Shown: positions 11,837-22,847, counted from the first letter of the stretch. The stretch is 64,000 nt of DNA from Unio delphinus (GCA_029339505.1 JAQISU010001235.1:33207315-33271314); one strand, 5' to 3'. A program made the numbers and translations. Notes: a model not told the origin generated them from the letters alone.

Positions 11837-12595
11837 ATGAAAACAAGAACCAAACATCATTTAGCGCTATCAAATTATATCAGAATGATATGAATAGGTC
11901 TATCTGGGTCTGGTTGTTGTTGCAGGCTTTAACACCATTTTTCAGCACATGATTGGCTATACGTGGCGGCCACTATTAATGGTGCAGGAAGAACCCGGGA
12001 AAATCCCCGGAAAGAACCACCGACCCACGAGAAGCTACTGGCAAGCTTTCTCACATAGTTATATTGGCCAAATCTGAGACTGAAACCCATGCAGTGTTGA
12101 GATAGCAGTGATCCGTAACGGGGAGCACTTTAGACAACTCGGCCACTCAGGGCCGCATTTGGGTCTGGTAAAACGCAAATATTACTTAATTTAATAATGA
12201 GATGGCTCAAGTGGTATAAAGTATATTTAATAGTACCGTCTGTAGATGATCAAGGATGCTACGAAATACTTAATGATTTTTTTTTTGTAAAAATGCATTT
12301 TTTTAATGAAGACGGTAATGATATTATTGATTTTATCACCGATATTGATGAAACACCTTCCATAGATGAACTTGATGGAAATAGTTATAATGTAGTTGTT
12401 TATGATGATGTGATGCTGGACGAACAATCAAATCCAGCTCGAAAATTTTCTTCAGGCAAACATAAAAATACTGATATAATTTATGTTACACAGAGATATA
12501 CACAAATACCTAAAGTGATCTGATATACCTGTACTACTTTAGCTGTATTTAATGGAGTTGATACAAATACTTTAAGAAATATTCAACAGATTTAG
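11837..12595 (+). pseudogene. A32/FtsK-HerA-type packaging ATPase, split by a SINE
   Basis: An ATG at 11837 opens a frame that reaches GLSGSG, the first half of a P-loop, where a SINE (11914-12156) is inserted. After it the frame resumes as FGSGKTQILLNLIMRW, with Walker A GSGKT at about 12160. Downstream, NVVVYDDVMLDEQ is a Walker B motif, and SGKHKNTDIIYVTQRY matches the 'RH-N---I-LTQ' sensor region of genome-packaging ATPases of Polintons and large DNA viruses. After a frame break, a FNGVDTNTLRNIQQI tail ends at TAG 12593. The enzyme would pump DNA into capsids. An internal TGA near 11891 and the SINE make it inactive. Confidence 0.8.
11914..12156 (-). mobile_element. tRNA-derived SINE inserted in the ATPase P-loop
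   Basis: On the minus strand the head reads GTGGCCGAGTTGTCTAA (A-box-like, tRNA-Leu-like) with a degraded B box near GGGTTTCAGTCT, followed by a conserved body (GAAAGCTTGCCAGTAGC, GTCGGTGGTTCTTTCC) and an AACAACAA tail at 11914. A second copy lies at 51227-51458. Flanks 11902-11913 and 12157-12168 are a 12-bp target duplication with one mismatch (ATCTGGGTCTGG / ATTTGGGTCTGG). The body resembles central domains shared by marine invertebrate SINEs; family naming is uncertain. Confidence 0.85.
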
Positions 12596-12763
12596 TGTTC
12601 ATGGGGATGTGGATATAATTATATTTGAAAATTTCTTTTCACGTGCGCAAGCTACCCCACACGGATTTATAACGACATATTTACATGAATCTCTGTCGCG
12701 CTATCGTGTAGGTGTTTTTTAAAAAAAATCTTCGGTTAAGAAATAGTAGCTAGCCTGACAATT

Positions 12764-13017
12764 ATTTAATTACAGCAACAGAGTGAATGTGACCTCAATG
12801 AAACGTCCGGCTAAACAGAACATACACAAAATATTTATAAAAAAAAAAAAACACTAACGACAAAAGATAATGTAAAAAAAATACAGAATTAAAAAACACT
12901 CGGTCAGTTAGAGCCTTCTGTATGGCGTTATTGACCTTATATTTTTCATTTTCGTAGGAAGTTTTAGTTTTCAAAAATGACGTATGTTCACCTCTCTGTT
13001 CATGTTTTCTAACAAGG
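12764..13017 (-). repeat. Right terminal inverted repeat of the virus-like element
   Basis: Inverted counterpart of 7025-7280, containing an A-rich expansion at 12837-12851. Bases 13018-13340 beyond it hold no recognisable gene. Confidence 0.85.
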
Positions 13018-13389
13018 GAATATTAATGCTTCTTGGCTATTTCCAAAATTTATTGTGTATAACTAATGGCAACAGGCTAATATAATTTCTTTATTCATCT
13101 GTCTAATAAAACTATAGATTACTTACTTGCAAGTCAGAACATTCTGTCTTTACATTTTGTTAGTTATAGGTTTTCTTTCCTGCCGCTAGGTGTCGAGCCT
13201 CGTGTTTATTTGGTCATGAAAAATGTTTGATGAATTTTTCTATCAATAATATCGTCATTTCATAACGCCTTGACCTAGAAAGTTGATAATCAATCACAGC
13301 CAAAATCCTATCAATATTAAGCTGTCTTCTAATTATAAATAAATGAAATGTGCAGTTGGTGGCTTTGTAAAGCAGGGGCAATAGTCGGC

Positions 13390-14008
13390 ATCCGTCCGTC
13401 TTCGAGAGACGATGGTGTAGCTTCCGATTTGGGTGTGAAATCTGCACCTTCGCGAGTGGCTGAAAAGTCCGACCCTTGAGTGACAGTCTCTGTTGCACTT
13501 GCTGCAGGTGTATGCTGATGCTTGCTGAGGATGGTTTTTGGTTCGCCTTCCTCCTGGCTCTCTTTGCAGCGAGGTTTGTGTTTCTCATCTCCTCAGCTTT
13601 CTGAGTGCCCTGTCTGACAGCAAGACACCACGCGGAGCGGTCGTCAGCACAGCTCTCCCAATTGTTTATGTTGATGTTGGCTGTCTTCATGTCCTTTTTG
13701 CAGACATCTTTGTATCGCAGACGTGGCCTTCCAGTCGTTCGTGCACCTTCTACTAGCTCGCCGTACAGCAGGTCCTTGGGTATGCGGCCTGGGTCCATTC
13801 TCCTAACATGGCCTAGCCAGCGAAGGCGTCTCTCGCTTAGAATGGAGAACATGCTGTTCATGCCGGTGCGTTTCAGAACCTCTGTGTTGGGAACTTTGTC
13901 CTGCCACTGGATACGCAGAATGCGCCGCAAGCATCTCAGGTGGAAGCTGTTGAGTTTCCTCACGTGACTCGCGTAGGTGGTCCATGCACGCATGCCTGGT
14001 AGACGCAC
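13390..14008 (-). pseudogene. LINE ORF2 C-terminal region
   Basis: The frame holds HLRCLRRILRIQWQDKVPN, RRLRWLGHVRRMD and LRYKDVCKKDMK, the conserved tail after the reverse transcriptase in this LINE group. Around 13500 the frame shifts; the other frame then gives CSKCNRDCHSRVGLFSHSRR, a Cys/His cluster typical of the end of these proteins. Overlaps the preceding segment by a frameshift at about 13960-14008. Confidence 0.75.
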
Positions 14009-15647
14009 AGTTTGGTCTTCTCGGTGAGGTTGTGATTGTCCCAGACCCTCTGGTTCAGTCTCGCCATAACTGCTGATGCCTTGGCAATCCGGCCATTTAC
14101 ATCAGTATCAACGGAGAGCGAGTTGGAGATGGTGGACCCAAGGTATGTGTAGTCCTCAACAACTTCCAGGTTGTACCCATCAATGGCGATGGTGGGAGAG
14201 GAGTCTGCATCCTGCACCATTACATTCGTCTTCTTCAGACTGTTGGTCAGTCCGAACTCCTTGCAGGCGTGAAAGAGGCGGCATACTAGCTGCTGCAGTC
14301 CATCTTCCTTGTGTGATGTCAAGGCTGCATCGTCGGCGAAGAGCAGTTCACGGATGAGAACCTTTGTAACTTTAGTCTTTGCACGGAGACGGGCGATGTT
14401 AAACAGCTTTCCGTCAGTCCTAGTGTGTATATACACACCCTCGCTGCAGTCCTTGAAGGCGTACTGGAGGAGAATGGAAAAGAAGATGGCAAAGAGAGTT
14501 GGCGCAAGGACACAGCCTTGCTTCACTCCGCTTTTGACTGGGAAGGCCTCTGACGTTGCGCCGTTGAAGCACACTGTGCTGTGCATGTTCTCGTGGAACG
14601 ATGTTATGATAGCGAGCAGTCGTGGGGGGGGGGGGGGCAGCCTATCTTCTTAAGGATCCTGAAGAGTCCGCTCCGGCTGACCAGGTCAAATGCCTTGGTC
14701 AGGTCTATGAAGGCAATGTAGAGGGGCATCTGCTGCTCACGACACTTCTCCTGCAGCTGTCGTAGTGAGAAGATCATGTCTACAGTTGACCTGCCTGCTC
14801 GGAAGCCACACTGTGACTCGGGGTAGACTCGGGATGCTAGGGTCTGCAAGCGCGCCAGGACGACATGGGCGAACGCCTTTCCAACAATACTGAGAAGAGA
14901 GATGCCCCGGTAGTTGTTGCAGTCACTGCGGTCTCCTTTGTTCTTGTATAGAGTGACAATGTTTGCATCTCGCACGTCCTGGGGGATGTGTCCTTGTCCC
15001 CAGCAGAGGCTGAGAAGTTCGTGCAGAGGCTGGATTAGTGCTGGTTTCCCTATCTTTAGGACTTCAGGCGGAATGCCGTCACTCCCAGGGGCCTTCCCAC
15101 AAGCGAGGCAGTCGATGGCTTTGTTAAGCTCTTCCAGGGTGTGTGGTGTGTCTAGTTCCTCCAAGACTGGCAGGTCTGGGATGGCGTCTAGGGCGGTGTC
15201 CGTGACGACGTTCTGGGTTGCATACAGCTCAAGATAGTGCTCAACCCAGCGCTTCAGCTGTTTACCCTGGTCTTTGATGACTTCGCCAGTCTTGGACTTG
15301 AGTGGGGCGATCTTGGAGGTGGATGGGCCTGTTGCCTTCTTGATACCCTCGTACATACCCCTTGGATCCCCGGTTTCGGCAGCTATCTGTATGCTGGTGC
15401 AGAGGTTCAGCCAGTAGGTGTTGGCGCAGTGACGGGCGGTCTGCTGGGCATTTTTCATGGCAGTCCTGAGGGCCTGTAATGTACCAAGGCTATGCGCAGC
15501 TTTGTAAGCCAGGAGGGCTTTCCTCTTCGCCTCAGTCACGGGTTCCATCTCCTCCCAGCTGGCCTCATACCAGTCTGTGTTTTGTGCTCTTTCTTCCCAT
15601 AGGCAGTAATGGCTGAGTTGTACACAGCGTCTCGGAGGTGGGACCAC
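13960..15647 (-). pseudogene. LINE reverse transcriptase, two frames
   Basis: Minus 15647-14604 carries the fingers and palm: KAPGSDGIPPEVLK, NYRGISLLSIVGKAF, SQCGFRAGRSTVDMIF and FIDLTKAFD. It is lost at a run of 13 G (14626-14638 on plus), which adds a string of Pro codons after ILKKIGC. Minus 14586-13960 continues in another frame with GVKQGCVLAPTLFAIFF and the catalytic FADDAAL box at about 14340-14322, then YLGSTISNSLSVD. All core motifs are present, split by one homopolymer frameshift. It copies element RNA by target-primed reverse transcription in active relatives. Confidence 0.88.
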
Positions 15648-15949
15648 TTGGAGTCGATGGTGTCATTAGGTGTCTCTTTGGTGAGAGCTTCGTGAAGTTT
15701 GCAGATGAACTGTTGTGTCTTCTCTGGATTGCTTGCACAGCAGGTGTTGATGCGTGGGCGACCATTCTTCTTGGCGTGGTGCAGTTTTTTGGGTATTATT
15801 CGCACCTTGTTGGCCACAAAGGAGTGGTCCGTGTCGCAGTCGGCACTGTGGTAGCTGCGGGTGAGAAGGACGCTGGCTAGTTCCGCGCGCCTGGTGATGA
15901 CTAGATCTAGCTGGTGCCAGTGGCGGGAACGTGGGTGTCTCCATGATAC
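15648..15949 (-). pseudogene. LINE linker between endonuclease and reverse transcriptase
   Basis: Minus frames overlapping here (for example 15817-15536, with KVRIIPKKLHHAKKNGRPR and DSKWSHLRDAVYNSA) fit the spacer that precedes the reverse transcriptase in this LINE type. Two overlapping frames show indels. Confidence 0.6.
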
Positions 15950-16543
15950 CTAGTGGATCTCCTTGCATTTGAAGAAGGTGTTGGTCACACATAAGCTGTG
16001 AGTGCAGCACATCTCCAGCAGTCGCTGGCCATTCTCGTTGATTTTGCCTCTTCCGTGCGGGCCGAGACAGGTGGGCCATGCCTCGTAGTTAGCTCCCACT
16101 CGCGCATTGAAGTCTCCTAGTAGGTAGAGGCCCTCGGTACTGGGGATGTTTGATATTGCTTGATCCAGAGCCTCGTAGAACTGATCTTTTTCTTCTGGGT
16201 TTGAGTAGAGGGTTGGGGCATACACGCTGAAGATGTTGGCTGGGCCTGAGGATGTTGATAGCCGGAGGGCAAGGATCCTCTCAGTGCCTGATGATGGAGG
16301 CTCAATGAAGGCGACGAGGGTGTTCTTTACAGCGAAGCCGACACCATGCTGCCTGGGTTCGTCTGATGGTTTTCCTTGCCAGAAGAAGGTGTAGCTGGCT
16401 TCCCTGATGGTGCCGCTGTCGGCCAGTCGGGTCTCTTGAAGACAGGCAATGTCGACATTCAGTCGGGAGAGTTCTCTGTCAATGACGGCAGTCGTCCGTG
16501 CGTCGTTGATCTTCTGCAGGTCAGTGGTGAGTCCAGGGCACAA
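15950..16543 (-). pseudogene. LINE apurinic-type (EEP) endonuclease
   Basis: A 197-codon frame with RELSRLNVDIACLQETRLAD (the catalytic Glu in 'LQET'), HGVGFAVKN, FSVYAPTLYSNPEEKDQFY and LYLLGDFNARVGANYEAW ('GDFNA' motif). This is the exonuclease-endonuclease-phosphatase fold that nicks target DNA. The last conserved block, normally with a Ser-Asp-His, lies beyond the frame break at about 15950. The true start probably lies upstream of 16543. Confidence 0.8.
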
Positions 16544-17410
16544 GGTTCTGATGTTCCAGCTTGCGAAACGAAGAGCTGGAGTCTTCTTGTTTCCTCTTTG
16601 TATCTTGCTTGGTGCAGAGTTTTTTGGCCTGCTTGTCGAGATGGTTCTTTAAGCTCCACGCACCCAGTGAAGCAGGCAGGCCATGGCGGGAAGCATCTTA
16701 TTGACTAGGGCTTGAGGCGGGCGGCAGCTTCCAATTAGACATGGCGATCTCTCCCACCGTCGAAAGCAGCCCCTGGCGCCAAGTTCTACGCCAATCGAGC
16801 TATGGCTTATAACCGGTAGACTGATGCTTTCCGTGTTGTGCCGACGCCTTAAGACGACGCTGGAGTGTCCTCTCCAGTGGAGCTACAAAGCCTGGGCAGT
16901 CTAGAATGGAGAATCAGCTGTTGCCCATTCAGCAGATCCCCCCTCTCTACGCAGCTGGTTGACCCAAGGGAACGACAAATGTCGCTACAGCTTGGCACCA
17001 ACGTCGTCGCAGGAGTTGCCGGAATGACGTTGAAGTCAACGTCAGACCGCCTTAGGGACTCCGTCTCCGGATTTTCTGTCGGGGTTTACTCCCTTAGCCT
17101 TCCCGTGAGTGGGTATAGCCGCAAGGCAGCGGAGGTTTGGGATCAGAGTTTTCCTTCTCCTAGATGAGCTACCATCCAAGGTTTACGAGCCCCATCTACC
17201 CGAAGCGACTGGTTTTAAGGCGCCAGTGGCCGCCTTCACCCCTTCTCCTGTCAGTGAAAACATGGTCCGCCGGACTTAGAAGCTAAGCCACTCGCGAAAG
17301 CCAGGAGCTGGATTTTAGTTGACAGAGGCGATCAGAGTCGCAAGCCCTATGGGGCATTTTTGGAGGAGTGGGGAGCTTGTCTCCCACTCCCACCCCGGCA
17401 ATGTCAACCT

Positions 17411-17970
17411 TGGACCACTAACTCCCACTAAATGATACCCAAGAATTCAGACAATCAAACTCCGTAAATCATGGGCTTTAACCACATTAAATGATAACTG
17501 AAAATTCAATCAAACTCGTACGAAGCGTTATCTTTATCATTATGTATACCCAATCCAATAATAATTAAAGGCGTTAATGAACAGAAGCAAAAGTGGGTGT
17601 GTCTGAACATTACGGGCCATGCCTCCTTTAAACGACGACGCAGAATCCTAACAAATGAACACAATCAAGGTCTCGTCAATGTCAGGCAGGATTCAACCAA
17701 ATTCGATTTAAATCCAGAAATAATTAAGAGATTTATTGTGCTGGAGCGAGAGCAGCCATGAATATGCTGACGATTACACAGAGGGCTGACAATGATACTA
17801 ATTAAAAGTCTCCGCAATATCGAGCTGCAAACAAAATTTGGATGAAATCCAGTAATGGTTAAAAGAGTTCTTATACAGAAGCAGAAGTTGATGGATATGA
17901 TAATCAGTGCATATGACATCGCTGTTAATGACAAAGAACACTGAAAACTGACTTTGTACATCAACATCAA
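17411..17970. other. Intergenic, no gene seen
   Basis: No domain or exon recognised; minus-strand frames here are driven by the neighbouring (GT)n tract. Confidence 0.45.
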
Positions 17971-17971
17971 A

Positions 17972-17973
<2 letters not shown>

Positions 17974-18010
<37 letters not shown>
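17974..18010. repeat. (TG)n microsatellite
   Basis: Pure TG run. The sequence after it (18020-18110) has CCCGTTCAAATGTGAG and a partial inverted counterpart, AAGCGGGAATGGG, possibly an eroded MITE. Confidence 0.9.
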
Positions 18011-18015
<5 letters not shown>

Positions 18016-18321
18016 CGTTATATACAGGTAAAACCCGTTCAAATGTGAGATTTGTGTCCAAAGAATAACAGTGTGATATAAGCGGGAATGGGTTAACAAA
18101 GTTTTCGAAAAACGTCCCTATAGAAAAGGTGCATTGAAATTTCAGTGTCATCAGTTTTAACTAACCTGTTGATTATAATATCTGCTAGGGATACGAATAA
18201 TCGGTTTTCCCAGAGCATGTATTTAAGGTGTTAAAAAGAGAGGTCACATTAAATTTTAAAAAAATGGGAGCCATGCTGCCATCGCGTTATAAGCGGTATT
18301 GCATTATAAGGAATTGCGTAA

Positions 18322-18325
<4 letters not shown>

Positions 18326-18372
<47 letters not shown>
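18326..18372. repeat. (TG)n(CG)n microsatellite
   Basis: TG run ending in a short alternating CG block. Bases 18373-19080 beyond it hold nothing recognised. Confidence 0.9.
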
Positions 18373-18374
<2 letters not shown>

Positions 18375-19090
18375 TAGGTATCCACAAGAAGGTAAAGTTA
18401 GTAAAAAATGTTTAAAAACAAGCAAATATATTTGTAGCAAATATGTTCATAATTATGTCAAAGTTTGAAGTGATATTAAAATCAAGAATGGGCTTATCGT
18501 CAGATAAAAATAGTACTAAAACACCTGATTCAAGCTGATCAAGCAATATACTTTCTGCCAGTTTTTATTATTTTCTAATATTGCTGCCCATGGGAGAGAA
18601 TTTTTCCCCTCACCACAAGTGTCATACATAAACAAAGTTTGGTAAAAGTAGACTAAAGACAACTCACGTTATTGTGCGGAAACAAAATTGGTAACAAACA
18701 GATGGTCGGACAACCTCAAAACATTAGCTATGTCTTAAGGCTGACTATAAAATGTTCGAAATATGTAAACACTCTTGTTTGAAGAAATAATAATAATAAA
18801 AATTTCTAGTAATTGCATATAAGAGCCGCTGTACTTCTGGAAACACGTTGTAACCCATCCCAACTCAAAGTCATATGATTAACAGTTTTAGTTAAAACAC
18901 AAATTACTGAAGTATCCCATGCTTACATCTTAACAGCATGCATGTTATCTTTACACTTTTAATATCTGGAAGTCCACAAATAATTTAAATGTATGACCCC
19001 CACCCACATTAATCATGATTTGCTATTATTTTAAACACAATCATGTAAAGTTTTTTTTTTTTTAAAAAAAGAAAAGATTTATTAAAGAAA

Positions 19091-19212
<122 letters not shown>

Positions 19213-19216
19213 CTGA

Positions 19217-19645
19217 CTAGATTTCGAGATTGCCATAAGATTTGTGCTACTAGTCTTGCACAAAATAACTAGGAGCACCAGGAACTAACAGTACGGTGTT
19301 TACAACCTGTAAATCTTGATGAAACTGACATGTGAGAAATGTCATTAAGGTCTAACTTGGAAGGATACAAGATGAAATGTCATGGTGTCGCGTTGCTTTT
19401 GCTTCATGTGATAAATTATGGATCATTGGGGAATACAACACATTCTAACAAAACAAACCGCTCGGAATTTTTAACTATTTATGACAGTGTTATTAAAAGA
19501 TGATCATTGTGTTGGAATCGATCCTTTTTTTTCTCCTACTTATCCTTCTTTTACGTAAATTATAATCATCTCACTGGATAAGTTCATAGTTTAAAATCCT
19601 CTTAAATTTTAAGCTAGAACGCATGTGCCTGAAATCCTGAGATTA
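19217..19645 (+). repeat. Unclassified dispersed repeat family 2, copy 1
   Basis: Diverged match to 22245-22680: shared TTTCGAGATTGC, GCACCAGG, GATGAA-TGT-ATGGTGTC, TATGGATCA-TGGGGAAT and a CACTTG-like end. A partial third copy lies at 20630-20705. No coding domain. Confidence 0.5.
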
Positions 19646-19892
19646 TCAAAAGTGCAGATGGTAAACTTAAGGTGGCAAAATTGTTAATGTTATTATATCC
19701 CTTATATATTATGCCACAACGAGTGAATTAAGTATCATCTAGCATATTTCTCTTTTCCTCTGAAATTTTGCGTTACTCTAATTTGGAGGGGGTGCGGCAC
19801 AGTTCACATATCCTTCGCAACCAAGACAAAACACTGCAAAACTTCACAAAAAAATGCATCGACCCTAAAGTAAATGGATACCAAAACACCAG

Positions 19893-20485
19893 CTGGAATC
19901 ACATCACAATTAATACTTCCAGTCACAGGGGCTCGTATCGTTGCTTACAATCGACCGGTCCTACATATACTATATAATAACTAGTTATTAGGTAGTTATT
20001 ATATAGTATATGTAGGACCGGTCGATTGTAAGCAACGATACGAGCCCCTGTGCTTCCAGTTCAGCACCGAATGTAGTTCCAGTCTATTTTTAGAACATTT
20101 TTTCCTCTCTCATTTTGGTGGTGATAGAAGAGTTATATTGATACATTTTTGGTAGGGATTTAAAGGTAATCGTTTATTCTTGAGAATATGAGCAGAGAGA
20201 GTGGTTGTCATTGTGTAATTTGGCGACAGTGCACATGGAGTAATAAGGCCTTGGTGATGATCCGGAAGTGAAATATGTGTTCTGTTTACATGCTGCTCTG
20301 TTTACAGTGCTGCAGCTCAAAAAAATGCCTATCAACCCTTGACAAGAATTTCACCGTGAAGTCATGTTTGGAGGTATTTTAGATTAACATATGATTTGTA
20401 TTGATTGTCACACTGTGGAAAGGTCAGTACTGAGAAATATATGTAGAGAACATATAGTAAAATTAATTGTGGTCTATGTCCAGCT
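19893..20485 (+). repeat. Dispersed repeat family 1, copy A (interrupted by a palindromic MITE)
   Basis: Starts TGGAATCACATCACAATTAA, is split by the 129-bp element at 19924-20052, and continues to the conserved end GTGGTCTATGTCC. Other copies lie at 21130-21577, 27191-27637 and (diverged) 47735-48140. Each ends at the same point with unrelated sequence beyond. Near its end an ATG (20391) begins a conserved short frame (ICIDCHTVERSVLRNICREH). Confidence 0.7.
19924..20052. mobile_element. Perfect palindromic hAT-type MITE
   Basis: Starts CACAGGGGCTCGTATCG and ends with its exact inverse. The arms are about 55-60 bp, with a short centre around ACTAGTTATTAGG. Flanked by the 8-bp direct repeat CTTCCAGT (19916-19923 and 20053-20060), a duplication of its target. 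Eight-base duplications fit hAT transposases. Confidence 0.9.
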
Positions 20486-21126
20486 AGGCAAAGTTTTAAA
20501 TTGTTTTACGACTATTGTAAATAAGTTTTTAAAATACGGTTTGTATGTAAAGGGAGATAACTCGTGTAAATCTAAATATTAGTTGATGTTATGGTGGGTG
20601 TAATGATGAATTTTTCCACTTGTCCCCTGAATCTAAGATCTCACTGGATAAATCCATATTTTGACACCTCCTTATTTTGTAACGTAGAGCACACCTACCT
20701 GTAAAGAAAGAGGCTATCCTAACAAAAACATGATGTATATACATGTATATGTATACATATAGCAACATACAAATAGCACAACACAAATAGCACACACAGG
20801 ATACAAGGAGCCCCTAGCCATGGTTAACTAAGAAAAAACAGAGATAAGGGAAACGAGACAGGTAAATAAAACCGGACTCGAGGATAATATCTCTATAGAA
20901 ACACTAGGACCTAAAAAAAAAAAAACCATTTTATGATATAATCCCTATGGGACAAAATTAAGGTTAAAGGTTAAAGTAAAAAAAAGATACATAAAAAAAA
21001 CCACATAAACAACACATCAGGGGGAACATACACATACATAAACACACTTTTTCTAGGTTTTTCGAAATGGAGGGGGGGGGGGGGCATATGTCTGGAGACC
21101 CCCCACAAAAAAGCGCGTATTTGGAA
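20486..21126. other. Spacer between repeat copies A and B
   Basis: Contains a short piece of family 2 (20630-20705), A-rich runs and a G run at 21072-21083. No gene recognised. Confidence 0.45.
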
Positions 21127-21129
21127 TCG

Positions 21130-21577
21130 CACCACAATTAATACTTCCAGTTCAGTACCCACGAATGTAGTTCCAGTCTATTTTTAGAACATTTTTTCCT
21201 CTCTCATTTTGGTGGTGATAGAAGAGTTATATTGATCCATATTTGGTAGGGATTTAAAGGTAATTGTTTATTCTTGAGAATATGAGCAGAGAGAGTGGTT
21301 GTCAGTGTGTAATTTGGCGACAGTGCAAATGGAGTAATAAGGCCTTGGTGATGATCCGGAAGTGAAATATGTGTTCTGTTTACATGCTGCTATGTTTACA
21401 GTGCTGCAGCTCAAAAAAATGCCGATCAACCCCTGACAAGATTTTCACCGTGAAGTCATCTTTGGAGGTATTTTGGATTAACATATGATTTGTATTGATT
21501 GTCACACTGTGGAAAGGTCAGTACTGAGAAATATATGTAGAGAACATATAGTAAAATTAATTGTGGTCTATGTCCAT
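21130..21577 (+). repeat. Dispersed repeat family 1, copy B
   Basis: Uninterrupted copy, same strand as copy A and about 1.1 kb downstream. Begins TGGAATCGCACCACAATTAA and ends GTGGTCTATGTCC. Followed at 21580-21700 by a GC-rich stretch (GGGCGCCGTACACCCTCATT) that may be another small transposon. Confidence 0.75.
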
Positions 21578-21908
21578 TTATCCAGTCACCTCGGGTGCCA
21601 AAAAATCACCGCAACGCCGGCGGGAAGGGGGGATGGGCGAAAAATATGTACTTTGCACCGGGCGCCGTACACCCTCATTACGCCACTGAACGTGGTACTT
21701 CAAGCTGCAAGAACATCATATATTTTTCTCAGGAGTCAGCGGCACAAGCGTCTCACGAGTTTTTACTGGCAGGATTTTACGTATCAGCTGTTTTGAGTCT
21801 CAGACGATAGTACGGCATGACGGCTGTTCCTTTTGTAAGTTTTCATGAATGCAACCAATGGTTGCTGATCAGTGTATGTATGTTTTGCTTCATGTATATT
21901 TGTTTACA

Positions 21909-22165
21909 CAGTGCCAGATTAAGACCTACCAGGGCCCTAAGAATTAAAAACTGCACCCACTCCCTTCATAAAAAATAAAAATGTGAAACTCAAAACAAAA
22001 AAAAAAAAGATATATAGAAAAATTAAAAAGGTCGAAATATACCAGTGTTGCCATCATTCCAAATCAAAATACTGGTACTTGCAGATCGAAAAGGTTATAT
22101 ATATAAATTTTTGATCTGGTGTCCTAAGCACGTGCATAGTGTACTTAATGGATAATCCGGTACTA
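21909..22165. mobile_element. hAT-type MITE, eroded copy
   Basis: Begins CAGTGCCAGATTAAG and ends near TAATCCGGTACTA. The interior (CCAGTGTTGCCATCAT, AAATACTGGTAC) matches the better kept copy at 50754-51027. The 8-bp flank is no longer clear. Confidence 0.6.
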
Positions 22166-22244
22166 TTTACCAATTTCAGTATGCATATAATTTTTGCACA
22201 AATACTTTAAAAGAGCTAAATACCTTTCACATATTTGATTGTCT

Positions 22245-22682
22245 ACATTTCGAGATTGCTCAGCTTTGTTGCTACTTCTTTTGTACAATGTAATTCATAG
22301 CACCAGGTTTTAATATTGAAAAGTTTATGAATTATGAAGTTTTTTTTTATGAAACTGGCATTTAGAAATGTAAGTTTTTTTACGTGGGAAGAAAAAAAGA
22401 AAGATGAAGTGTGATGGTGTCTTGTGGATATTGCTCCATATGATGATGTATGGATCACTGGGGAATGCAATACATTCTATTACAAAGAAACACAAACCAT
22501 TTGGAACTTTAAACTATTTACGACTTCATTTAAAATTTCATCGCGTCTTGGTATTGATCCTGTTATTCCACTTGTCACACTTGTACACAAAATTTTACAG
22601 TCTCACTTGGGAGTATTTTATGTTTCGTATTTTGACACCCACTTGATTTTAAAGTAGAAAGCATGTGCTTGAAGAGTACAAG
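22245..22682 (+). repeat. Unclassified dispersed repeat family 2, copy 2
   Basis: Diverged copy of 19217-19645. The two short open frames here (22404, 22424) overlap each other and show no domain, so I do not call them genes. Confidence 0.5.
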
Positions 22683-22799
22683 CTTTGTGTTTGTTAAGTC
22701 ACACAAAAACTAAATATACAGTTTGGTTCACACTTACTTTGAGTTAGGTCTGAAAATAGATGCTTGGTTTGGTGACTGCCAGTAACGATTATACTTCCA

Positions 22800-22847
<48 letters not shown>
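22800..22847. repeat. (TG)n microsatellite
   Basis: Pure TG run directly before a SINE tail. Confidence 0.95.

Larger units (their letters stand above)
7025..13017. mobile_element. Decayed Polinton-like / virus-like element with DJR capsid, integrase and packaging ATPase
   Basis: Two inverted repeats of about 240 bp bound a 6-kb segment with five recognisable gene remnants. On the plus strand are a hydrophilic upstream protein, a double-jelly-roll major capsid protein, a minor capsid-like protein and, near the right end, an A32/FtsK-type packaging ATPase. On the minus strand are a retroviral-type integrase and a phospholipase A2-like domain. This gene set marks the endogenous virus-like elements related to Polintons/Mavericks of animal genomes. 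I see no protein-primed DNA polymerase B and no certain maturation protease, and only about 370 bp are unassigned, so this is a short variant or one with an internal loss. Every gene has stops or frameshifts, so the copy is inactive. Confidence 0.85.
13341..17410 (-). mobile_element. Nearly full-length LINE (endonuclease + reverse transcriptase), frameshifted
   Basis: About 4.1 kb on the minus strand, clearly more GC-rich than its surroundings. Order from the 5' end (high coordinates): untranslated GC-rich leader (17410-16545), endonuclease, linker, reverse transcriptase, C-terminal region with a Cys/His cluster, and a short 3' end near 13341. Frame breaks lie around 15950, 15540-15650, 14590-14640 and 13500. 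No target duplication was found. The GC contrast suggests a more recent arrival than the 23.6-kb and 48-kb LINE remnants, which are far more eroded. Confidence 0.85.

Noticed and set aside
7281..12763. A DNA polymerase B gene expected in a Polinton
   Set aside because: I looked for the polymerase active-site motifs in both strands' readable pieces and found none; little unassigned length remains.
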